Positions 6,504-14,571 of a DNA stretch of 49,605 nucleotides are shown here, in pieces (the stretch's first letter is position 1; every line of letters begins with the position of its first letter). The stretch covers positions 1-49,605 of the IMG/VR virus record IMGVR_UViG_3300034374_001152. One strand, given 5' to 3'. The DNA is from a virus. Both the position numbers and the translations under genes were made by a program. The notes beneath the pieces were generated by a model. It ran no database searches and was not told the DNA's origin. It saw nothing but the letters and a program-made list of their open reading frames with translations.

Positions 6504-6988
6504 TGAATATATTTTATTTACACAGAGACCCAGTTAAAGCTGCTAAGATACAATACAATAAGCATGTTGTTAAAATGATCTTAGAATCAGCCCAAATGCT
6601 TTGTACAGCACACCATCTGCTATGTCCAGATGAATCTGAAGATATACCATATAAGGTAGCTCATAAAAACCATCCATCAACAAGATGGGTTAGGCAATCA
6701 GCATCTCATTATGCTTGGTTGTATTACCATATGATAGCACTAGGTGAAGAGTATACTAAGCGTTATGGTAAAGTACATAAGAGTATTACAAAATGCAAAG
6801 ATGTATTAGCTAAGCTACCTGGTGGTATATTTAATGTAGGTTTTGAAGAGCCTCCACAGTGTATGCCTGATGAATACAAAGTAGAAGGTGATAGCGTAGC
6901 AGCTTATTGGAATTATTATGAAAATGAAAAATATAAAATAAAAGGAAAAAATGAGCAGAAAATTATACGTACACAACTTAGAGACTAA
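6503..6988 (+). CDS. Conserved phage protein of unknown function, 161 aa
   Basis: 161 residues with a pattern I recognise from many unrelated phages: MNIFYLHRDPVKAA at the start, NKHVVKMILESAQML, then HKNHPSTRWVR, YGKVHKS and a PPQCMPDEYK segment near the C-terminus. The conserved His, Asp and Arg residues suggest an enzyme, but the activity is not known to me. The N-terminus could be a metal-binding site (H7, D9, H20). The 3' end overlaps the next small gene by 38 bases. Confidence 0.65.
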   Translation: MNIFYLHRDPVKAAKIQYNKHVVKMILESAQMLCTAHHLLCPDESEDIPYKVAHKNHPSTRWVRQSASHYAWLYYHMIALGEEYTKRYGKVHKSITKCKDVLAKLPGGIFNVGFEEPPQCMPDEYKVEGDSVAAYWNYYENEKYKIKGKNEQKIIRTQLRD

Positions 6989-7079
6989 TTTCGGAGGAAT
7001 AAAAAATAAGATTGAAAATCTTAAAAAAAATAAAACTAAGAAAAAAGGGACTGTGACAACAGCCTATAAGATTAAATAG
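6951..7079 (+). CDS. Small lysine-rich peptide, 42 aa
   Basis: 42 residues starting at ATG 6951 behind an AAAAGGAAAAA leader, one of the few plausible Shine-Dalgarno-like sites in this arm. The middle is a lysine-rich, probably helical stretch (KNKIENLKKNKTKKKG). It overlaps the end of the upstream gene by 38 bases in another frame. It might bind nucleic acid, but this rests on composition alone. Confidence 0.4.
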   Translation: MSRKLYVHNLETNFGGIKNKIENLKKNKTKKKGTVTTAYKIK

Positions 7080-7089
7080 TAAGGGGCTA

Positions 7090-7710
7090 ATGTCATACAA
7101 AAGAAATATTAAATATCTAGCGGATAGAGGCATCGTGTATAGGCAAGATCCTGTTAACGATGTACCTACTATTGAAACAGATAAATACATGTTCTTTGAA
7201 AATGGTACTTACGAATGTTACACATTGTTTAATACTAATGCTAAGATTACATCTTACAAAAGTCTTAAGTGGCATTTGTATGTATTATGGTATTTGAACG
7301 CTGACATGAATCAAGATAAGTTTGATAACATGGCTAAAATTATATGTGACAAAAAAAATGGATTTGTTACCTTTGACATTAGCACTTGGCATTATGAGAA
7401 AATTGTTTATGATGTACTGATGAGTGATCTTGATGAACCACCTAGAAACAAATTACGTAAGGTAATATTTAAAGATTATAGTATGTTAACTGTCAGTGAA
7501 AAACTTAGTATAGTTGGTAAGTTAATAGGTAAGTCTAGTAATGTAGACGCTGAAGCTATTTATCAATGTATGTTAGATATAAACGAATTTGGTAAAAAAA
7601 TAACAATAAGTCGTTTAGCTGGTTTACTTGATTGCTCAACTAGAACTATATACAGAAATATGAATAGTGCTTTAAACAAAGAGAAAGAATTATTAAATCA
7701 ACAATTATGA
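7090..7710 (+). CDS. Hypothetical protein with C-terminal HTH, 206 aa
   Basis: 206 residues. The last 40 contain a convincing helix-turn-helix (ITISRLAGLLDCSTRTIYRNM), of the kind that reads DNA in phage regulators and replication initiators. The N-terminal 150 residues are rich in aromatic residues and I do not recognise them. It lies just upstream of the sigma factor gene, so a regulatory role in the early-to-middle switch is plausible. The alternative is a replication initiator. Its stop overlaps the next ATG (ATGA at 7707-7710). Confidence 0.6.
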   Translation: MSYKRNIKYLADRGIVYRQDPVNDVPTIETDKYMFFENGTYECYTLFNTNAKITSYKSLKWHLYVLWYLNADMNQDKFDNMAKIICDKKNGFVTFDISTWHYEKIVYDVLMSDLDEPPRNKLRKVIFKDYSMLTVSEKLSIVGKLIGKSSNVDAEAIYQCMLDINEFGKKITISRLAGLLDCSTRTIYRNMNSALNKEKELLNQQL

Positions 7711-7817
7711 GACAAAACTTTAATGAGTGGATGGCAAAGATAGGTAATATACATTACGCTAACGATAATTTAATGGCTAAAGCTTTTGAAAAAATAGATC
7801 AATATGAAGAAATATAA
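7707..7817 (+). CDS. Hypothetical small protein, 36 aa
   Basis: 36 residues from ATG 7707, overlapping the HTH gene by four bases (ATGA) and the sigma factor gene by 14. The double overlap argues that the frame is translated and links the HTH and sigma genes into one coupled unit. Probably helical (NLMAKAFEKIDQYEEI). No family recognised. Confidence 0.45.
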   Translation: MRQNFNEWMAKIGNIHYANDNLMAKAFEKIDQYEEI

Positions 7818-8589
7818 TATACAAAATTATATAAGATACAAGACAGATGTTAAAACATCTATAGCCAACCTTGAAGGTAAATTCTACGATGAGTATACTA
7901 AAGACGAACTTATAATAAAGTTTCTTCCTTTAGTAGAAAACTTAGCTAGAAAATTTTCAACCAGCGATCAAGCTTCTGGAATATTAAGTATTAATGACTT
8001 AATACAAATAGGTAATGAAGCGTTAATTAAAGCTGTAAATAAAATAGATTGGTCAGTTATAGATGAATCACCTGATGTTGAGAAAACTTTAAAATCATTT
8101 TTAAGCAAGCGAATTAAGGGTGCAATACGTAGAAGAATAGATATAAACAAAGGTGGTATGAGAATACCAGAGCATAAACTAAACGAGATACGTAAAAATC
8201 CTGACAACGAAGACTTAAGTAAAATATTTATAACAAGTATGTTTACTTCACTAGACAATGAACAGTCGAGTAAAACTAATACATATAAAAACGATGACAA
8301 TACAATGAGCTTTGCTCAGTCTATAGAAGATGATTCAACTCCTTATAATATAGACTTAATGAATGCATATCTCATGGGTATAATGAAACAATATTTAAGC
8401 AACACAGAGTACGAAGTTATAAGATTAACTTATGGTATGGACTGTGAAAAACACTCAGCAAAAGAAATAGCTGTAAAACTAAATATAACTGGAGTTAGTA
8501 ATTATGTGAGAATATCTGAAATAAAAAAGGCAGCTATAGATAAATTAATAGCAAACGTAGATAGCTCGCAAGTGATTGACTTTCTGTAA
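7804..8589 (+). CDS. Phage sigma70-family RNA polymerase sigma factor, 261 aa
   Basis: Would redirect host RNA polymerase to phage promoters. Region 2 is visible at about residues 40-115: LVENLARKF, then INDLIQIGNEALIKAVNKIDW (the 2.1/2.2 core-binding helices) and FLSKRIKGAIRRRID (2.3/2.4). Region 4 lies at about 200-245 with LSNTEYEVIRLTYGM and SAKEIAVKLNITG, a helix-turn-helix for the -35 element. The linker is acidic and low in similarity, with no region 1.1. It is the obvious candidate to recognise middle or late promoters. Whether it reads the two-box elements at 305-5042 is unknown. Confidence 0.8.
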   Translation: MKKYNIQNYIRYKTDVKTSIANLEGKFYDEYTKDELIIKFLPLVENLARKFSTSDQASGILSINDLIQIGNEALIKAVNKIDWSVIDESPDVEKTLKSFLSKRIKGAIRRRIDINKGGMRIPEHKLNEIRKNPDNEDLSKIFITSMFTSLDNEQSSKTNTYKNDDNTMSFAQSIEDDSTPYNIDLMNAYLMGIMKQYLSNTEYEVIRLTYGMDCEKHSAKEIAVKLNITGVSNYVRISEIKKAAIDKLIANVDSSQVIDFL

Positions 8590-8653
8590 GTTAAGTGAAA
8601 AAAACAATGTAAAACTTAATATTAATATGTAATTATATACTTAATAGACTAAT

Positions 8654-9205
8654 ATGAAATTAAATACCTTAAACGACAAACTGGCATCTGTCCAGACAAG
8701 ATTTAAATCGAAAAAAAGTAGATTTAACTCATTCGGCAAATACAACTTCAGATCAGCCGAAGACATTCTAGAAGCGATAAAACCCTTTCTGTTAGAGTTA
8801 GGAGTTAGTGTGAGAATTGATGAGGAATATATACATACAGATATGTTACCTCTTTTAAAATCAACTGCTATAATTAGTGACGGTGATAATGCTATACATG
8901 CAACATCTATTGTTGGTATAGACTTAAATCAAAAAGGTATGAACGTACCTCAGCAGTTTGGTAGTGCGTCCTCGTACGCTAAGAAATATGCTCTTGGAAA
9001 TTTATTTCTAATTGATGATACAGCAGATAGTGACGCGACAAATACACACGGTAAAGCACCGAAAGCTAAAAACACATTAACCTCAGAAAAAGATCCAGCA
9101 TATACAAAAGCTGTAGACTATATTAAAAAAGGAGGTAAGTTAGAAGCTATAAAAGCTAAGTATAATATTTCAAAAGAAATAGAAACAAAATTAACAACTT
9201 TATAA
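8654..9205 (+). CDS. ERF-family single-strand annealing protein, 183 aa
   Basis: Matches the ERF recombinase family, which anneals complementary single strands in phage recombination. Diagnostic segments are KYNFRSAEDILEAIKPFL (about 29-46) and FGSASSYAKKYALGNLFLIDD (about 102-122). A Lys/Ala-rich tail follows. The gene sits two bases upstream of a RecE-like exonuclease, the classical exonuclease/annealase pair. The 64-base A/T-rich spacer in front (8590-8653) is the longest gap in this part of the arm and could hold a promoter, but no copy of the two-box element is there. Confidence 0.8.
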   Translation: MKLNTLNDKLASVQTRFKSKKSRFNSFGKYNFRSAEDILEAIKPFLLELGVSVRIDEEYIHTDMLPLLKSTAIISDGDNAIHATSIVGIDLNQKGMNVPQQFGSASSYAKKYALGNLFLIDDTADSDATNTHGKAPKAKNTLTSEKDPAYTKAVDYIKKGGKLEAIKAKYNISKEIETKLTTL

Positions 9206-9206
9206 C

Positions 9207-9947
9207 ATGGATAATTTAACAAAAAAAGATATATTAGAAAAGCTTAAAATTGATGAGCATTACTATGGAGAGTTTGGCCAGCAGTTTAGAAGTAATTCTG
9301 ATATATCTGTATTGTTAAAAAACCCTTTAGCGCTTAACAAAAGTCAAGGTACTAATATAAACTTCTTGGTTGGTGGTTATTTCCACACGGCTATACTAGA
9401 GCCAGATAAACTAAAGAACTTTAAAATAATAGAATCTACGACTAGGAATACAAAAGCGTATAAAGAGATTTCAGGCGGTGAAATGTGTTTATTACAACAC
9501 GAAGTAGATAAAACAGAGTTACTAATTGATACTATGAAACAAAATAAGTTTTGTATGGATCTAATTAATGGTATCAATGTTGAATACGAACAACCTGGAA
9601 TTAAAGAGATTGAAGGGATGTGGTGGAAAGGTAAAGCAGATATAGTAAATCACGATGAAAGATTAGTTATTGATCTAAAGACAACAGGTGATATATCGAA
9701 ATTTAGAAGTTCAGCCTTCCGTTACAACTACGACAGTCAAGCGTACATTTATCGAAGACTATTTGGTTATGACTTAGTGTTTATAGCTATAGATAAAAAC
9801 ACACATCAAATAGGTATATTTGATTGTTCAGATGCTTTCTACGAAAGCGGTTTAGATAAAGTACAAAAAGCTGTAGAGCAATACAAATTGTTCTACGAAA
9901 CACCGGATTTCGATCCACATCAATTTTTTATTAACAAGACTTTATAG
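9207..9947 (+). CDS. RecE-like PD-(D/E)XK exonuclease, 246 aa
   Basis: Resembles the PDDEXK-type exonucleases of the RecE/DUF3799 group that resect double-stranded DNA to feed an annealase. Key features: LVGGYFHTAILEPDKL near residue 50 (the family's entry helix), KGKADIV (about 142-148) and VIDLKTTG (about 152-159) supplying the Asp and D-x-K active site, then YDSQAYIYRRLF (about 174-185) with the QxxxY motif typical of AddB/RecB-like nucleases. Partner of the ERF protein immediately upstream. Confidence 0.8.
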   Translation: MDNLTKKDILEKLKIDEHYYGEFGQQFRSNSDISVLLKNPLALNKSQGTNINFLVGGYFHTAILEPDKLKNFKIIESTTRNTKAYKEISGGEMCLLQHEVDKTELLIDTMKQNKFCMDLINGINVEYEQPGIKEIEGMWWKGKADIVNHDERLVIDLKTTGDISKFRSSAFRYNYDSQAYIYRRLFGYDLVFIAIDKNTHQIGIFDCSDAFYESGLDKVQKAVEQYKLFYETPDFDPHQFFINKTL

Positions 9948-9964
9948 TCTTAAAAACTATTCAA

Positions 9965-10276
9965 ATGGCTAGTATTATTAAAGCAAACATTAATTTAAAT
10001 GAGATCCCAAAGGATAAAATCTACAAGGGAAAGAAAGGGTCTTATTTACCAATTACAATCACAATAAACGACGAGGTTGATAATTATGGTAATCAAGGCC
10101 CTGTAGTAGTAGAACAATCCAAAGAAGAACGTGAGGCTAAAGCTCCAAAGGTTTATTTAGGAAATGTAAAGGTTGTATGGACTAACGGCGACAACGTTGC
10201 TGCAGCACCTAGAACAGATCAACCTCAGCAAGCAGCTCAATCTTTTGCTCCTCAAGACGATGATTTGCCGTTCTAA
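9965..10276 (+). CDS. ssb: Single-stranded DNA-binding protein, 103 aa
   Basis: Small protein with a beta-rich N-terminal domain, a Gln/Ala/Pro-rich linker, and the acidic tip QDDDLPF at the extreme C-terminus. That tip is the hallmark of bacterial and phage SSB proteins and is used to recruit partner enzymes. The body is shorter than E. coli SSB. The location between the exonuclease and the primase-helicase fits. Its stop shares a base with the next ATG (TAATG at 10274-10278). Confidence 0.75.
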   Translation: MASIIKANINLNEIPKDKIYKGKKGSYLPITITINDEVDNYGNQGPVVVEQSKEEREAKAPKVYLGNVKVVWTNGDNVAAAPRTDQPQQAAQSFAPQDDDLPF

Positions 10277-10365
10277 TGGAACAATGCGAGTTTTGCGAGA
10301 GAGACATGTCCGAAGAAGAGTACGATTTTTGTGATATATGCCCTGATTGCAGGGAAGGAGAATAA
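10276..10365 (+). CDS. 29-aa putative zinc-finger peptide
   Basis: A 29-residue acidic peptide with five cysteines: C4-x2-C7 and C19-x2-C22-x2-C25. This is enough for a single zinc knuckle. It is translationally linked to the SSB gene by a one-base overlap and lies just before the primase-helicase. It is a plausible micro-protein partner in replication, but the function is a guess. Confidence 0.5.
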   Translation: MEQCEFCERDMSEEEYDFCDICPDCREGE

Positions 10366-10384
10366 TTAAATTAAATTAAATTAA
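10362..10384 (+). repeat. Pentanucleotide ATTAA tandem repeat in primase leader
   Basis: Four tandem copies of an ATTAA-type unit run directly into the primase-helicase ATG at 10385. A shorter version (TTAAATTAAA) precedes the KTSC gene at 5068. In Bacteroidota, unstructured A/T-rich leaders take the place of Shine-Dalgarno sites, so this probably acts as a translation-initiation region. The repeat number could vary by slippage. Confidence 0.5.
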
Positions 10385-12106
10385 ATGCAGACAACAGAGA
10401 TCAATGGATTTGCGATTGACACATTCAATCAGCATGGCCTAGAAGAAGGGAGTAAGCAAGGGACTTGTCCTTTATGCTCTCACACTAGGAAACCCAAGAA
10501 TCAAAAAGCAAAATGTGCTTCTTATGATTGGGAACGGGGTCTCGGTACTTGTCACAACTGTAATAAATCATTTCAACTACATACTTATCAGCGCAAAGGT
10601 AGTGCTGAAAAAGTATATGTAAAGCCTGAAGTCAAAACAAATCCAGATAAACCTGAGTTTGTAAGTGATAAGGTTATCGAATGGTTTGGAACAAGAGGTA
10701 TATCACCTCGGACTCTCATTGACTTAAAGATCAGTGAGGGTCCTGAGTGGATGCCACAGACCGGTAAAACCGAGAATGTAATAAAGTTCAATTATTTTAT
10801 GGGCGGCGAATTAACTAATGTTAAATACCGAGATGGAAGAAAGAACTTTAAATTATATAAAGGGGCTGAGAAAGTATTTTATAATATAGATAGTATAGTA
10901 GGATATGAGTATTGTGTTATAGTTGAAGGTGAAATGGATGTATTAGCATTACATGAAGCCGGTATTACAAATGCTATATCAGTTCCTAACGGAGCAACAT
11001 TAAATACTAACAATTTAGATTATTTAGATAGTTGTATTGATTATTTTGAAGACAAAGAAAAGATCATACTAGCTGTAGACTCTGATGATGCTGGACAAGC
11101 ATTACAAGCAGAGTTAATTAGAAGGCTAGGATCTGAGGTTTGTTATATAACTACATTTGAAGATTGTAAAGATGCTAATGAATACTTGCAAAAATATGGC
11201 AAAGAAAAACTTACAGAGAGAATCACTGGAGCAAGGCCCGTGCCACTGGAGAATGTTACAACGTTCAGGGATATCGAAGATGAAGTCACGGACTTTGTTC
11301 GTAATGGTTTCAAGCCTGGCTTTCAAATTGGTTTGGAAAACTTTGATAATATATTTTCGACGTACACTGGTCAGTTTATTACTGTCACTGGCATACCCTC
11401 TTCGGGCAAGTCGGATTTCGTGGATCAAATGGTTGTCGGATATAATGCGAACTATGGTTGGAAAACAGCTTTCGCTTCTCCGGAAAACGTACCAACATAT
11501 CTACATGCTCATAAGTTAATGCGTAAGACTTGGCAAGGTATGCCAACTAAAGAAGATATCGGTGGAGACAAATGGAATCAAATAGCAGATCATTGTAATA
11601 GTAATTACTTTCACATTGATATGGAACGTTACACTTTAGAATCAGTACTTAAAAAAGCTGCTGAACTAGTTAAACGTAAAGGTATTAAATGCCTAGTTAT
11701 TGATCCATTTAATAAGGTTAGAGATGTTGATTGCAAGACAGAAGATGTTAACCGTTATACAATGGAATATCTTACTAAGATAGAAACATTTGCTAAAAAG
11801 TTTGATGTACTAGTATTTATAGTAGCTCACCCTACTAAAATGTATAAAGACAAAGATGGTAAAATCGAAGAGCCAACTATGTATAATATTAAAGGTGGTG
11901 GTGAATGGTACGATGCTTCTTATCACGGATTATTAATTCATAGAGATTATGAAAACAAAACTGTTAAAGCTAAAGTACTTAAAATAAAGTTTCAAAACCT
12001 CGGTGAAAACGGAGCTGAAGCACATTTTAAGTGGGAGCCAAGATCAGGTTGTTTCTTACCTCACGAACCTTTAGATGTATCTGCAGATAAAATGCCTTGG
12101 GAATAA
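10385..12106 (+). CDS. Primase-helicase (T7 gp4-like), 573 aa
   Basis: Makes primers and unwinds DNA at the phage fork. An N-terminal zinc ribbon (C28-x2-C31 and C56-x2-C59) is followed by a TOPRIM primase core (VIVEGEMDVLA at about 178-188, AVDSDDAGQ at about 229-237). A RecA-like DnaB-family helicase follows, with Walker A GIPSSGKSD (about 336-344), Walker B CLVIDPFN (about 435-442) and VFIVAHPTK (about 478-486). The layout and size match T7 gp4. The linker and Walker A region (about 11220-11490) is richer in G+C than the rest of the gene. No DNA polymerase partner is present in the window. Confidence 0.9.
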   Translation: MQTTEINGFAIDTFNQHGLEEGSKQGTCPLCSHTRKPKNQKAKCASYDWERGLGTCHNCNKSFQLHTYQRKGSAEKVYVKPEVKTNPDKPEFVSDKVIEWFGTRGISPRTLIDLKISEGPEWMPQTGKTENVIKFNYFMGGELTNVKYRDGRKNFKLYKGAEKVFYNIDSIVGYEYCVIVEGEMDVLALHEAGITNAISVPNGATLNTNNLDYLDSCIDYFEDKEKIILAVDSDDAGQALQAELIRRLGSEVCYITTFEDCKDANEYLQKYGKEKLTERITGARPVPLENVTTFRDIEDEVTDFVRNGFKPGFQIGLENFDNIFSTYTGQFITVTGIPSSGKSDFVDQMVVGYNANYGWKTAFASPENVPTYLHAHKLMRKTWQGMPTKEDIGGDKWNQIADHCNSNYFHIDMERYTLESVLKKAAELVKRKGIKCLVIDPFNKVRDVDCKTEDVNRYTMEYLTKIETFAKKFDVLVFIVAHPTKMYKDKDGKIEEPTMYNIKGGGEWYDASYHGLLIHRDYENKTVKAKVLKIKFQNLGENGAEAHFKWEPRSGCFLPHEPLDVSADKMPWE

Positions 12107-12361
12107 ATGGGTAAGAAGAAATCACCTTGGGATATGGGTGACTATACTCCCACTAAACAAGAGGCTGAAGCTATGAGATGGTGTATAAGAAATAAAATAT
12201 ACATCTCACCAGTGGCAATAAGAGAAGCTAGATGGACTATAGAGATATTGAATAATGGTAAAGCAAATACAGATCCTAAAGACTACAAAAAAGTAGATAT
12301 ATGGATGAAGATGTATGAGTACTACAAATACTATAAAAACAAATATGAAAACAAGATTTGA
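12107..12361 (+). CDS. Hypothetical basic protein, 84 aa
   Basis: 84 residues starting immediately after the primase-helicase stop. Basic, with several Trp and Tyr residues and a long tyrosine/lysine-rich C-terminal helix (MKMYEYYKYYKNKYENK). The pattern YISPVAIREARW recalls small proteins next to phage helicases, but I know no function. It overlaps the following TS-family gene by 17 bases. Confidence 0.55.
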   Translation: MGKKKSPWDMGDYTPTKQEAEAMRWCIRNKIYISPVAIREARWTIEILNNGKANTDPKDYKKVDIWMKMYEYYKYYKNKYENKI

Positions 12362-12986
12362 AAACGCTAATGAAGCTTATGAAGCTGTGTTAGATGAAAT
12401 ACTTCAAAAAGGTATAGATTTTGGTGATACTAAAGCTATATTTAATTGCGGGTTTTATATAGATAATCCTTCAGATAAAACTATAACAAATGTAGAGAGA
12501 AAATGGAATCAAAAATACGCAGCAGCTGAATGGGCTTGGTATTTATCTGGTGACCCTAGAATATCTAAGCTAGGTGAATTATATGGTAGCATACCTCCTA
12601 TATGGAAACGAATGGCAGATAAAAATGGTGAAGTTAATTCTAATTATGGTTATCAATGGCAAAGACATAATCAAATAGATTATATAGTAAACAAACTTAG
12701 AGATAATAAAGAGACAAGACACGCGGCTATAAGTATATATGATGCTAAAGAGCATGCAGAATACGGCAATGATACGCCCTGTACTTATGCTATACAGTTT
12801 TCAATCATAGACGAAAAGCTATGTATGTCTGTCTATATGCGTTCTAATGACATCTGGTACGGTTTCTGTAATGATCAGTATCAATTTGCGTCGTTACAGC
12901 AATTAGTTGCAGAGAGACTGTCTATTGAAACGGGTTGGTATTACCATCACGCACATAACATGCACTTATATAATAATAAACTATAA
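12345..12986 (+). CDS. Thymidylate synthase-family enzyme, possible dCMP hydroxymethylase
   Basis: 213 residues of the ThyA fold: NSNYGYQW (about 98-105), catalytic DTPC with C146, MRSND (165-169) and HLYNN near the end. The position equivalent to E. coli ThyA N177, 31 residues after the catalytic Cys as in ThyA, is Asp here (GFCND, D177). Asn at this site selects dUMP; Asp is found in dCMP hydroxymethylases such as T4 gp42. The enzyme may therefore act on dCMP. The roughly 50 C-terminal residues of ThyA are absent. Start at 12345 chosen because 12315 would overlap the upstream gene by 47 bases. Confidence 0.7.
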   Translation: MKTRFENANEAYEAVLDEILQKGIDFGDTKAIFNCGFYIDNPSDKTITNVERKWNQKYAAAEWAWYLSGDPRISKLGELYGSIPPIWKRMADKNGEVNSNYGYQWQRHNQIDYIVNKLRDNKETRHAAISIYDAKEHAEYGNDTPCTYAIQFSIIDEKLCMSVYMRSNDIWYGFCNDQYQFASLQQLVAERLSIETGWYYHHAHNMHLYNNKL

Positions 12987-12989
12987 ATT

Positions 12990-13760
12990 ATGTATTATTT
13001 ATACCACATACCGGGTAAAAAGATCGGTGTTACGCGTGATCTTAATAGTCGCGTCACACATCAACAAGGTTATAGCGCAGATGAATACGAAGTTCTACTT
13101 ACTAGCGATGATATAGATTATATATCTGACAAGGAAATAGAACTTCAAAAGTCTTATGGCTATAAAAGAGATATTAAATTATATAAAAACCTATTTAATA
13201 AAATGAAAATAAACGTAACAGAACAAACAACCACGTTTCCATTACCTATAAATAAATTAAAGGGAAGATTAATGGATAATATTGGTTTAAAATGGAAGCA
13301 TTCAGAGTTTGGTACTTTTGAAATAACAAAAGAAAATATACAGTGGATAATGCAAAATGTTAAAACGTCTATGTTTAACAGTGATAGATCTTATATTTAC
13401 AATAAAGCTTTTTACGAAGCTTGTTTTAATAAAACAAAAAATGTTTATAAAGATAATGAAGTAAATGTATATGATCTAATAAGGCAATGGGCTACTGATA
13501 AAGGCATATACAAATCAGGTGACTCTAGAACTCAATATGTTAAGTTAATGGAAGAAGCTGGTGAGCTTGCTCAAGCTATACTTAAAGATGATGAGCCGGA
13601 GGTTATAGACGCTATCGGTGATATGGTTGTAGTATTAACCAACTTAGCAAAATTAAGAGGCCACAATATTGAAGACTGTGTAACTTCAGCTTACGATGTT
13701 ATTAAGTCTAGAACAGGTAGAATGGTTAATGGGTCTTTTGTAAAATCAGAAAGTTTATAA
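12990..13760 (+). CDS. GIY-YIG-like / MazG-like fusion protein, 256 aa
   Basis: Two domains can be read. Residues 1-65 resemble a GIY-YIG nuclease: YLYHI, KIGVTRDLNSRV with the conserved Arg, and DKEIELQKSYGY with the candidate catalytic Glu. Residues about 180-250 are a MazG-type NTP pyrophosphohydrolase: KLMEEAGELAQAI (EExxE) and EVIDAIGDMVVV (ExxD), the four metal-binding acidic residues. The middle is unassigned. MazG enzymes clean or adjust NTP and (p)ppGpp pools; the nuclease-like part might act on DNA. Sits between TS-family and second MazG-like genes, within the nucleotide-metabolism block. Confidence 0.7.
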   Translation: MYYLYHIPGKKIGVTRDLNSRVTHQQGYSADEYEVLLTSDDIDYISDKEIELQKSYGYKRDIKLYKNLFNKMKINVTEQTTTFPLPINKLKGRLMDNIGLKWKHSEFGTFEITKENIQWIMQNVKTSMFNSDRSYIYNKAFYEACFNKTKNVYKDNEVNVYDLIRQWATDKGIYKSGDSRTQYVKLMEEAGELAQAILKDDEPEVIDAIGDMVVVLTNLAKLRGHNIEDCVTSAYDVIKSRTGRMVNGSFVKSESL

Positions 13761-13762
13761 TT

Positions 13763-14119
13763 ATGAAAATAGAAACTAAAGATGAAATAGTACTAAAGGT
13801 ACTTAAGAAAATGGATCAGCGTAGTTTAGTAGGTCAAAAAAAATATGGAGCTACAATGATGCAAGAAATTGAAGGCCAGAAAAAAGATCTTAACAGGTTT
13901 TTAGTTGATGTTCAAGAAGAATTAATGGATGCATTATTATATATAGAATCAGCGAAGCGTTGTTTATCTGATGAATTAGAAGACCTTATGTTAAAGCATT
14001 ATGCTTATGAAGACGAAAAGAGAATGAACATTATAGGTCAAAACGGAAACGATGGTTTACATTATGATAGTTTAAGTGATCTTGATGTAAATTATGAATT
14101 AGTTACAGGTAAGAAATGA
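13763..14119 (+). CDS. MazG-like helical protein, 118 aa
   Basis: 118 residues, all helical. The pattern SLVGQKKYGATM, then DLNRFLVDVQEELMDALLYIES, resembles phage MazG-like nucleotide pyrophosphohydrolases, which carry a KYG motif and a paired EE/DA metal site. The second acidic motif is less clear than in the upstream fusion, so it may be a degenerate or regulatory member. Its stop overlaps the next ATG by four bases (ATGA at 14116). Confidence 0.5.
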   Translation: MKIETKDEIVLKVLKKMDQRSLVGQKKYGATMMQEIEGQKKDLNRFLVDVQEELMDALLYIESAKRCLSDELEDLMLKHYAYEDEKRMNIIGQNGNDGLHYDSLSDLDVNYELVTGKK

Positions 14120-14571
14120 TAAAAAGGAAAAGACCTTTTAAGAAGAAAAGAGGTCCTGTTGTGAGTAAAAAAGTTACTTATGATGGGATCAACTTCGCTT
14201 CAGGTTTAGAACGTTATATGTATATGGCGTTAAAGAAAGCTAAAATAAAAGCTAAGTACGAAGGAGAGACCTTTGTATTACTAAGTGGTTTTCATTTTGA
14301 AAATGAAGTTTATGAAAGACAATCTAATGGAAAAGGTGAGTATAAAAATAGAGGATGCAAACGTATCTTACCTATTAAATATACACCTGATTTTATAGGT
14401 GAAGATTTTATAATTGAAACCAAAGGTAGAGCTAATGAGTCATTTCCAATGCGTTGGAAGTTATTTAAAAGACTAGTAATGAACCAGTTTCCTACAGTTA
14501 CATTATACAAACCTCAAAATCAAAAAGAATGCGACAGAACAATACAGCTAATCCTTTCCAAAAGAAAATAA
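14116..14571 (+). CDS. PD-(D/E)XK endonuclease, T7 endonuclease I/DUF1064-like, 151 aa
   Basis: 151 residues with a very basic N-terminus, then FASGLERYMYMALKKAKI (helix with the first acidic residue), and the nuclease core YTPDFIGEDFIIETKG, which gives the PD...ExK triad at about residues 94-106. This arrangement is shared by T7 endonuclease I and the DUF1064 family, which cut branched or host DNA. It could resolve recombination intermediates from ERF/RecE or degrade host DNA for nucleotide salvage by the adjacent RNR. Overlaps both neighbours. Confidence 0.75.
   Translation: MIKRKRPFKKKRGPVVSKKVTYDGINFASGLERYMYMALKKAKIKAKYEGETFVLLSGFHFENEVYERQSNGKGEYKNRGCKRILPIKYTPDFIGEDFIIETKGRANESFPMRWKLFKRLVMNQFPTVTLYKPQNQKECDRTIQLILSKRK

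Noticed and set aside
11157-11519. Frames on both strands within the primase-helicase gene
   Set aside because: They coincide with the G+C-rich patch, where stop codons are rarer; the products have no recognisable features.
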